A stretch of 64,000 bases of DNA from Neelides folsomi (taxonomy: Eukaryota > Arthropoda > Collembola > Neelipleona > Neelidae), in the NCBI GenBank assembly GCA_034687125.1, contig JAQGBZ010000027.1, positions 310,001-374,000 of the forward strand, given 5' to 3'. The translations under genes and the position numbers were made by a program. Shown piece after piece: positions 42,201 through 52,392 of this stretch (position 1 is the first letter of the stretch; every line of letters starts with the position of its first letter). The notes beneath the pieces were generated by a model that saw only the letters and a list, made by a program, of their open reading frames with translations, ran no database searches and was not told the DNA's origin.

Positions 42201-45200
42201 TTGAGAATTTCCACGGAAGGACGAGAAACATCTTCCTTTATTTCTCATCTTTTTCTATTCAAAGACTCGTCGCGGACGGGAGAGTTTGTTTAACATGAAA
42301 AAAATGACAAATTCTCTTGCGGTGGATTTTGATGTCAACTTCACATTATCGCCACTGTGAAACCCACAGTTAAAATAAACTCTAAAAACACACGACTTGA
42401 ACATTCCCATATATCGCTATATATCCAATCTCCATAATAAAAGGTATCCACTATGAGATACACTAGTATAATATAAGGAAAAAATATATAAAATATCCTT
42501 TCTCGGGTACAAAAAATGTCATCGTCGGTGATTTTTAAAAGAACTCGTGAGGTTTCAAATGTCCTTAAAAAATGATACACTTAAACGGATAATCACCTCT
42601 AATTCTTAACCATACACAAAAGAAGCTTGTAGCTAAATAGGAAATTACAGCTTAAACCCTTGTCTAAACTCGTGATTTAAATCATGTTTAACGTAAAACT
42701 CATGTCTTTAGATCAAATGGTGAATTAAAGCTAAATAAAAGTAAAACTTAAGGTAAATTGCAAGGAATTAAGCACAGACGAGAACATGGGAAATGAAATG
42801 ATTCATTACACTCATCAATGTGCGAACGTGGGAAGCTGGAAATGTTGCGGAAATTGATTATCATTTCCATTTCATCATTTGCCAATTATAATTTATAAAA
42901 GCCATTGACTTTTCTCATGGTACTTTATTTGTAATTGCTCATTTCCGAACCTCGGAACTTTAATAAATATTGGGGATAAAAAAGTGAACCGGCTGGTCCA
43001 ACTCAAACGACTCCAAGGGTTGGGAATTTTGTAAACTTGAACTTTTAATTCAAACTTGTCTCGGAGAAGTTCGCCAAGCTCCTTTGAGTACTTCAACTTT
43101 ATTCCCAACATATAAAACTTGAATCAGATTCACTTTCATATACACGTTCTTATTAACATTTTCTTATGCATGTATGGTGTACATACAATATGTATGAATA
43201 TCGTGTGTAGTAAAAGAATTAAATGACTCCTTCAATCCAAGCCGGTGTAATTAGAGAGGAAAGTGAAAGTCAAATTCATCAATTTTAATTTATGGCTTAT
43301 TGAAGGCTTAAAAGCCGCTTAAATCACACCCAATAAAAAGATCCCTTTGTAGTGCGCAATAGTTAACCATTGTACATTAACGATTGCATGATTCTCATTA
43401 TTGTTACTCGAATTACAATTGTAAAATGACATTTATTGGTCTAAAGGTTCATAAAAACAAAAGTAGGGATTTTTCCATGCGACGCTCTTTGAATATTTGA
43501 GTTCATTAGTTGAAGTAATTTTAATTTCACATTTTTTATTATATTCCCAATTGAAATATTTGGTTCATTGTGTATTATCGATAGTCTGTAAGTAATACAA
43601 TTGTAACAATTCTTATGAATGTGTATGTGCCATTCTGCCTTTGCTTTTCTTTTTCAATTACCAGAAATGGTAAATGGGATGTTGAGAAACAAATTTTGAC
43701 CATTTTAATGTTTCCTTTAAGTATTTGTGTTATTTATTTGCAATTTCTCAATTTCATATTGGCGTATGCACAAAGAGATTTGTGGACATTACCCACATTG
43801 CTCTTATAATAAAAAAAAATGAAAATGGTTAAAGGACATTAACAGACCGCGTCCACATACATAAAACTTGAACATTAAACAAGGAAAGGTATTTAGTTTA
43901 TTTAAGACTCGAAATATTAAAGCTCTTTTGTTGGCTTCAAAAACCGTGTAAATAATCACACACAGAAGACCCCACTTACGCCATTCATTGAGGAAATAAG
44001 TCAATTTGCTTATGCACAAAATTACTTCATTTAAACTCTTTTTCATATCTAATGGGATCTCCACAAATGCACAATGGGGGATTTAATAAACAACATTGCA
44101 TCTTTGAATATACATTTTTGAATACTGTATATTTTGAATACATTTTACAATACTTGGCCATTACTGTTTAGTTTATTATTCCGCTTTTACGTTAGTTTAA
44201 ATGAGAGTGGAAAAGTGAGGGAGGGGATTTTTGTAATCCTATTTAAATTCATTCATTGAGTGGTCAAATAACTCACAAAGGTAAACAAAGACCAAACGTT
44301 TACCAAACATCACGAATGCTCAACTAAAGGAATATGTAGACCAGTGAATGTCTTAATAGCCCTCAACGAGACAATTCCTCCCATTTAACGAGCCATTAAA
44401 ATGTTCACAAGACATCTTATTTCTTATTGTCAGTTTAATTGAACAATTCGAGTCGCGTGTGAAAAGATGACGTCAAATTCATTTTAATAAATTATGATTT
44501 CCTAATGTTATGTAAAAATGTAGTAAATCTCCTTGCTCTTAATTTTTCATAATTTAAATCTAATAAATCTTTTATGAAATGTTAATGGTAATGATAATGA
44601 TATAGGGATGAGATTGGGAGAGAGAGTTCGTTTACACGGGGCAAGATGATGTTTATTCTTCCTGTGTTAGTTTTGATTCTCATCATTTCCTTCCTTCTTC
44701 CTTCCCAAAAGAATTCGGCTTCACTCCAGTTACGACCAACCCTTTTCCCTGTGTACATTTCCACCCTTGTTCAAGTGTGTATTTTGTACATTGAATATTC
44801 TACCACCCTCATCGCCCTTAAAAGTGTATTTCCTCCCGTGTGCGTGTTCGTGGAGGAGCATAATGTTTTGGTGAATAAGAAATGCTCATCCAGAAGACCG
44901 ACAAGAGGACCAACAGAAGTCCAATCCAAACATGTGTAAATGGAAGTCGTTGTAGTTTATAGTCTACAAAGTATTGGGTTGAGTGTAATGAATATCCTTT
45001 GCGTGGTTTTCCATGACTCGGACAAACAACGGCATAAAAAATGAGTTAATGGAACCCCTACGTACCCTGGTTTTTATAAACCTTCTTTCCGGTCTTTTAA
45101 TACTCAATAGGAAATTGCTTTTCCCCCTCATTTCTCATTATTTCTCTTGTAGCTCAAAAGTCTACATTCAACGGTTGCTTTTTTGAATTTATTTAAATTA

Positions 45201-46064
45201 TAATATTGCAATTTTAACTTAAAGTAACTTACCATTATATTATGTAGGTAATTAATTTAAAGAAAATGTCTGTATTAAGATGTGCTTACCTTTTCGATAT
45301 AATACAGTTGGAGGCTTGTTGATATGAAACTGATAGCCAAATGATCCAAATTGATCCAAAGAAGTGATTAAAGAAAAAGCTGAAAAGTCGTTGAATGAAA
45401 GTCTTGGTCTTCTTTTGCCTCTGTGTAAAAATAAAACTCGTTTGGGTCTTTTGAGGCCAAATTCACAATTCCAATGTGAGTTGACAAGTGGAGAGAATAA
45501 GACGAACTTGTAACGGCGGTTCTATGAAACTCCTCTGTTAAATTTCAAGAACAATACTAAATTTAAATGCACTCCAAATTAACTTTCTGACTTCACAATG
45601 CATAGAGGGATGTCTCAATCTTAAATTCTAAAAAGTTTTAAAAAACTCAAGTTCTACACTTCGTCTTTTAATTAAATATTTTTAATTTTAGCATTCTTTT
45701 TGATAATTTTATACTGTATGTCTTATTTGGTTTGAAGTGAATGCTACAATGTGCATTTGAGAGAATTTTATAAAAGGGATGTTGATCTGTTGGGCTCCGT
45801 CATGCAACTGAATGAGAGCTGAAGAAGCGAAGGCAACTCAATCCAAACCTCAACCCCCCTCAACTCCTCCGCTCTCCTAAAGACAGTTGGGATTTTGGGA
45901 TACGAATAAAGAACAGAAATGCCTTTAACCTTATTCAAATCTTGATCAAAAAATTATAATTTTTATTTTTATTAACGTACAAAATTTATCAGTATAGGCA
46001 AAGAATAATGTTTAAATAAAATGTAATTTAGAAAAATATCTGTAATATCTATGAATATAAAACT
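33264..46064. other. 12.8 kb gene-poor region
   Basis: No exon, RNA gene or transposon coding region is supported on either strand. Short frames such as 36821-37114 (+), 38376-38588 (-), 41382-41642 (+) and 44646-44939 (+) lack domains and splice context. The tract lies downstream of the tandem PY-motif genes and upstream of the cysteine-rich gene; it could be regulatory DNA for either, which is inference only. Confidence 0.5.
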
Positions 46065-47118
46065 TTATAAATCTTCAGGTATCTCAGATTGTATATTAAC
46101 TTTTGTATTCACTGGTTTCGTTTTTTCTTCAATTTGTTGAATGGCTTGAGTATACGAAGGAAGCTCGTCGTTTAATTCTGAATTTTTAAAACTAATTAAA
46201 CTCAATTAATGTGATTTTAATCCTAATTGAGTTTCTGAAAAATGTTAAGATGTTATTACTTATTACCTTTATAAGGAGGTGGAGGTAAATTATTGAGAAT
46301 AATGTCATTATTAATTTCTCTTCGCCTTCGCCATCGCCGTCTTCTTTCAACAATCACGTTTCCTCTCACGTCTAAAGGAGGTGAAGGGACGAATTCGGCT
46401 TCGGAGTGATTTACGAAAGAAATCGTTGACACTGCACGGCCTTTAAGCATCATATATTAGATATACAATAATTAAAAAAATAGTTATATAAATTAAACTA
46501 AATTAATTACTGATGACCAGAGTGTGCATTATTAGGCGCGATAATCCTTGGCCTTTACTTTATAAAGCTCAAATGCCATTGTCTAATTAGCACTTTGAAT
46601 AGCTCTCCTTGTATTTTTCCTCATTAACTTATTTAAAATTATCCCTGTTTGACAGATGACCTTTATTATGCATAATACAAGACTCGTATATAGCCATAAT
46701 TGGCTCTTCCTCTCCAACCTGAGACCGTTGGGCTTCCTGAATCATTGAACTTTACTTTTATTTGCGAAGACTTGTGAGAAGACCCTTAGTATACTTCAAG
46801 TATTAATTATAATCGAGGAAAGAAAAGTAAATGGTAAAGAGTTTTGGCATAAACTTATAATTATATTTTAATATTTAACAATAATAGCAAACTAATAAAA
46901 GTCAAAAAGGCATTACGTTGCTTTAAAAATGCCAATCTCCTTTGGATGAATCTGATTAGGAGAAATCCTAGGGCCAGAATGAGAATAATCCAAAGAACTA
47001 CAGCAAAGTAATAAAGCTTTTGGAAAGCGTCCGACGCTGCTACGGATTGAGCAGTTGTCGAAGTAGTCTCTTTTTCAAAATGACTCCCAATAAATTTATA
47101 TAAAAACGAACCAGACAT
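46065..47118 (-). CDS. Single-pass membrane protein with PPPY and LPSY motifs (tandem copy A)
   Basis: Three exons: 47118-46917, 46440-46267 and 46177-46065, about 162 residues. There is no signal peptide: a short polar N-terminus (about 35 residues) leads into one hydrophobic helix (YYFAVVLWIILILALGFLL) followed by basic residues, so N-outside/C-inside topology is expected. The cytoplasmic tail has an Arg-rich block, then LPPPPYKG and, ten residues after the first PY motif, ELPSYTQAI. PPxY and LPxY motifs bind the WW domains of Nedd4-family ubiquitin ligases. The architecture recalls insect Commissureless and vertebrate PRRG/NDFIP adaptors, which send cargo receptors to endosomes. The neighbour at 47660-48533 has the same exon number, phases (1,1) and motif spacing, so the two are tandem duplicates. 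Function is inferred from motifs only; overall similarity to any family is unproven. Confidence 0.75.
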
Positions 47119-47659
47119 TTCTCACTCAAATGATAATTTCGAAATGCGTTTAATTTTAATATAGACCTCACACTTGACTATTATTTTTACTTTCATTTTA
47201 GTTTAGATCGACTGATTAATCTTTCATTTAATATTGGTATAATTGTACATAATCAATGTCATTGTCGTTAAACTATAACTTTTATGCAATACAGACATAA
47301 GTAAATAATATAGGTATTAGGTATGTTTAATATAAATTATTAATGTTCATAATGCAGAATCGATAAAATAGTTCGTTATGTATTACATATTGTTGTATAG
47401 TAAATAAGTACTTAATCAGAATCAGTTCTCGAGAATGAGATAAACAATTAACGGATATCATTCATATCATACAAAAATTATATCTTTATTGTTAACTTCA
47501 AAAATCAATTAAGCAATTAAAAAAGTTACATTAATTCATTTACCCTATAAACCTCAGATTCAATTTTAATAAATTGTCTTAAATATGCTTTAGATTTATT
47601 TCATTTGATTACAAAAAAATACAAATATATTGGTACAACTTATAACATTATCACATCCC

Positions 47660-48533
47660 TTAACAAAGAGAATCATCCATAGGATATTCCCAAATGATTC
47701 TTTCATCGTCACTTCTAGGAATTACAAAAACTGTTGGTTTTGATTCAGATATTGACTGACTTTGAGTTGCTTCATGGTAAGATGGAAGTAAATCCGGGAG
47801 ATCTAAAAAAATAAAAACGTTATTTAATTAATTAATTGAACATTCATTTTATAATGAAATTAGGTAGACTTATTGGGTTTATTTTTATTGGACGAATCGA
47901 AAGTGAATAATATAATTGATGAACTTGCCTTCATAAGATGGTGGAGGAACAGAAAAAAGAGAATGATTGTTATTATTAATATCATCATTTCTTATTAATT
48001 CTCTTGCATTAAGAGCTTCAAATCTACTTCGTCTTTCTCTTCTCACTTCGGGTCGAGGAAGAAATTCCAATTCATAATTGTTCACATAAGACAAAAGTTG
48101 AACGTCTGTCTCTGCTGGTGCGGCCCGGACATATTCTCCAGAAGGATCAACTTGTTGAAGGCGATCCGAACCATTTCTATAAACTCCAAATGACATTCCT
48201 CCCTCTTCTGTATCTGTAAAATAATTAAATGTTAAAATAATTAAATTCTTATATATTCGTATTTTATTGGAAAATAAAGTTTAAATGCATACGATTATAA
48301 GGAATCCTTCTTTTCCTATTTGATTTGCAAGCCCAATGAATTGTATATCCCAAAAAACAGATTGATAATAAAATAACAAGAGAGATTGCACAGAGAATTA
48401 TGACAATTCCATAAGAAAAGTTTTCTTCTTGGAGTTCAGTGGGTTCAGAGGTGTTAAAGATTAATATGTCCGAATCTTTCAAATATTGAGATTGGAAATA
48501 ACTCGAAAATATTTGAGAAGACTGCACATGCAT
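47660..48533 (-). CDS. Single-pass membrane protein with PPSY and LPSY motifs (tandem copy B)
   Basis: Three exons: 48533-48293, 48213-47929 and 47802-47660, about 222 residues. A 45-residue N-terminus without a signal peptide precedes one transmembrane helix (GIVIILCAISLVILLSICFL) and a basic stop-transfer patch (KSNRKRR). The tail carries YELEFLPRPEVRRERR, aligning with the EFVPSPPLDVR segment of copy A, then VPPPSYEDLPDLLPSYHEA, where the PY cores are again ten residues apart. These are predicted ligands for Nedd4-type WW domains. The second intron uses a GC-AG donor (AAG then GCAAGT): this keeps the frame and gives the same phase as copy A, whereas the nearest GT breaks the frame. Commissureless-like sorting adaptor is the best functional guess; PRRG or other PY adaptors are alternatives. 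Confidence 0.78.
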
Positions 48534-49218
48534 CGCTCACTCACTGTTAAATAGTTAATAAAATTATTTAAACTTATTTTTTGATATTCCTTTCCCCTTA
48601 AACTTCACCGGTCTCCCACGTCAAAGATTATTTATTTTGACAATAAAGTGCGCAAATGATGATTTCATATTGAACAACAATGGAAAATTAGTTTTGGAAT
48701 CAACCCAAGGTATTAAAATACATTAACATTCCGGATCTTGCAATTCACAAAGATAAGAAGAGTCTAGCAAGGTATTGGAAATATGTTTATCTTTTTATCA
48801 CTCACGTGCGTCACATTATAATCAATTATATTCTTATCTAATTGTGCACTTTATAACATTTTATTAAAAATAATAAACTATTTAAAGAAATGAGGTAAAA
48901 TTTAACTAAAATGTATATGGAATGTACAGGTAATAATTAATTCTAAATTAATTATCATTTTATTAACTATTAAATTATTAATAAAAAAGTGGGAACGTTT
49001 CTTTTCGATAACCAGGCATTTTCTAAGACCTGCGATTAAAGACTCTTTCCTTTAAATATTTATTGAGAATGTAAAAATTAAGCGAAGGAGCGAAGCCAAA
49101 AATTCCATTCGGATCGGATCAAATCCTGAGATAATTCATCTAACCAAACAACTTTTTTTATCAATGGCTTTTAAAATAATTTATTGATCAAGTGAAGTTT
49201 TATCAAAAAAAAGTTGAA
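48534..49218. other. Divergent intergenic region between PY-motif gene B and IKK
   Basis: About 685 bp of AT-rich DNA between two genes transcribed away from each other, so both promoters should lie here. No specific element recognised. Confidence 0.5.
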
Positions 49219-51996
49219 ATGGAGAAAGGATCAAAATTGGGAGATTGGACATGTGAGAAAATACTCGGCCGAGGAAGTTTTGGAACTATTCTCCTCTTTA
49301 ATAATTCAACAACACATTTTAAAATTGGTAAAGATTTTTAACCAATTGATCATTTTATATAATAACTATAATAATTGTTTTAAATTATCTCATAATCTTG
49401 AATTAAGAATTTTATAATCATGTAAAAATATTTTTAAGCTGTCAAGAAATTCGAAGTTAATTGCATTGATTTCAATGATTCTGATGTCCTGTCCAAGAAA
49501 GAAAATTGGAAAAAAGAAGTTGAGTTAATGTACGATTTGATAAACTCTCCGTATATTGTCTCCACAATTCCTGTGCCTGACGAACTGAAAAACTATGCCG
49601 GCTACGACCAAAACCTCCCTCTCATCAGCATGGAATTTTGTTCCGGCGGCGACTTACGACAATTTCTTAAGAAACCAGAAAACATTTGTGGGCTAAAGGA
49701 GAATGACGTTCGAGATATTTTATTGCACATTTCAAATGCAATTAATTATCTACACGAGAGAAATATCATTCATCGGGATTTGAAGCCGGAAAATATCTTA
49801 ATTCAACACCATGCACAAAAAAGGGTTATTTCTCATATTTTTAAAATCCTATCATAACTACCTATATATTACCATCATGCTGAATTATTAAATTGATTTC
49901 ATTTTCATTTTACCATTCAATTTAGAATTCATACAAATTGGCCGATCTTGGATTTGCAAAGGATCTGAAGAACAACAGTAATTGTTCAACATTCGTTGGA
50001 ACTATTCAGTATTTGGCACCAGAAATCTGCAAAGCTAAAAAGTATTTAAATAATTTACATCTTATAATAATAATATATTAAATGTAATCCACTATAAAAA
50101 ACCCATTTAAACCAATTGCATGATTTGCTAGATACGACAAAACGGCCGATTATTGGAGTTTTGGTTTAATTGCTTTTGAAATCATATGCGGAATGCGTCC
50201 ATTTCTTCACGGAGATTCTCCCACTCAATGGTATTATTTTATATTGGTGGTTTTTTAATTGTTTTTTATATCAATTTTGTACAAGACAATAAACATTTAA
50301 TCTTTCTTAGGCTTCCACTTGTTGAGAATAAACCCACAGATGTAATTTGCATCTATAAAAAGGAGGATGGAATTTGTGAATTTTCTAATAAAATTCCTTT
50401 CGTCACTCATCTAGCCGGGTTTTTAATATTACTTAATTTTATCTAAAATACTTAAGTAAATGCTTTTAAATATTTAAATTTTATATCGCATGTTTTTATT
50501 ATTGTCGGGCTTATTTTCGATTGAATTTTAGCCTTTTCAAAATCTGCATTGAGAAATGGCTTCAAATGGTTTTACAATTTGACTCATCTTCTCGTGAAAA
50601 GAAAATCAACGGAGACAAAATTGTTCACTCCATGACCTTATTAAATGATATTTTAAACACAAAGTTCTTGTATTTGGAGTCTTACCCCAAAACGCTTATT
50701 ATCGCCATCGGAAAGTCAAGTAGCTTGGAAAAGTTTCGTCCTCATATTTTACGGGACGCAGGACTTGACCTTGAAGAACTTATTATTTTAACCTCTGAGG
50801 GACATCGAGTTCAACCCGATGAATTATTATTCAATTATTTGGATGTAAGATATTTAAACTTAAAAAAATCAACACGCTTATGAAAACATTAAATAATTAT
50901 TATTTAAGATAAATTATATTATAATAACATTTTTGAATTTTATAGAAAACAACATTGTTCATCGTCCCACAGAATGTTTATGTCAAAAAAATCAAAGTTC
51001 CAAAAATTCTTAATGAGTTTTTAAAAAATCCAGATATTTTGACCAAAGATGCTTTCCAAGCAAAGCTTATTTGGACAGGAGCTGTTTACTTTGCACAGAT
51101 TGACCTGAGTAAAATTCAACATTTGAACCAGATCTTAAATGCTCTCGAGTAAATTCACATCTTTAAAATACATTTTAAAACAAAATATTTCTATAAAACT
51201 CAAATTCTTTTTGTTTGGACAATTACAGACACAATTATAAACATACTTACGGAGCAGAGCTAAAGAAATTGAAAAAGGAATTAGAAAAGAAATTGGCCAC
51301 TCTTGGAGTCCTTGTTGATTTTGAGAAGAAGCTCGAAGAGTTTGACAGAAAATTTGATGCAGAATTTGACTCGAACAGTGGTCTTGAAAATTTGGTCAAT
51401 GAACGAAATGGCATTGAAGAACATTACTATTCATCTTACGCTGATGAAGACGAGGAAATCAATATAGGAGTAGTTGAATTGCAAGAAATGGAAAAGTTAT
51501 ATCAAAATATTCTTGCTGCTTACGAAGAATGGAAAAATCCTCAATCCGCATCAACGGCCAATAAACAAAAGAAAATTCTTTATCAATCAATTTGCGGTCT
51601 TTTGGAATTAAGGGAACCAATTGTTGGGAAAGTTCTTCAAAATATCAAGTAAAATTATTATTAATTATTTAATTTGAATTATTTTCATGCATGAATTTTT
51701 TGTGGGGATATTTTTAAATAGCGAACTTTCTAATTTAATAATGTATTACTTTACATTTTAGATTTCGAGTCGAAAAAATGGGTGCTGATGCAAGAATTAT
51801 CGAAAAATTGAAATCCATTATTGAGCAAATCGAAGCATCGACGAATACCGTAAAAAGCAAAAGGTACAAAAGACAGACATTTTTACTTCGGTCTTTATAT
51901 GGAAATCCTTCTGGTATTGTTGGCGGCTCACCAACAATTGAATATTCTTCGAGCCCTGAAGTTGGTTGGGATTATCTTGATGATTTTCAAAATTAA
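49219..51996 (+). CDS. Canonical I-kappa-B kinase (IKK alpha/beta-like)
   Basis: Nine exons: 49219-49327, 49439-49824, 49926-50041, 50132-50230, 50311-50418, 50532-50844, 50946-51148, 51229-51648 and 51762-51996, about 662 residues. The N-terminal kinase domain has the glycine loop GRGSFG, catalytic VKKF lysine, MEFCSGGDLR hinge, ENICGLKE (a canonical-IKK signature), HRDLKPEN, DLG in place of DFG as in vertebrate IKKs, and TADYWSFG. A ubiquitin-like domain follows (from about LNDILNTKFLYL to QPDELLFNYLD), then an alpha-helical scaffold/dimerisation region. The activation loop reads SNCSTFVGT, aligning with the SxxxS pair of IKK beta but with Thr at the second site. The enzyme phosphorylates I-kappa-B proteins in the Toll/IMD-NF-kB pathways. 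The C-terminus is shorter than in vertebrates and ends GWDYLDDFQN, possibly a remnant of a NEMO-binding segment. TBK1/IKK epsilon is less likely given the ENICGLKE and DLG features. Confidence 0.93.
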
Positions 51997-52392
51997 ATAA
52001 TTTTAAATACTAATAATTTATCAAGGAATTTAAACCAAGTTTAAAGTGCCACATTAATTATTCTTATTTTTGGGAATGTTCACTTAAACATATTAATAAT
52101 ATAGAGAAAAATGTGCCAGCATGATATTACAAATAATTATTATCTAATATCAAGCAATAAGCATTTCCTGCCAATTATTATATGCATTTACTTATATCTG
52201 TAGTTAAATAATTGAGAGATTTTATCAATCATTACTCGAAACTTGTATTTATGCTTTCTTTTCAATTGATCAATAAAACAGCAATCTCAAAATTTTATCG
52301 TAGTTTTCTTTATTTGCTCAATGTTTATCAAATTATTAAGACATTATGTATTAAGTTAGATATTTAATATATCAATAATCAGTTAATCTTAT
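51997..52392. other. Convergent 3' flanks of IKK and SmydA-like genes
   Basis: AT-rich spacer between two convergent genes. An AATAAA at 52272-52277 could be the plus-strand polyadenylation signal of IKK, and TTTATT near 52310 the minus-strand signal of the SET/MYND gene. Confidence 0.45.

Noticed and set aside
44646-44939. 97-codon plus-strand frame with a hydrophobic N-terminus
   Set aside because: Resembles a signal peptide, but mature part has no pattern and there is no promoter or splice evidence.
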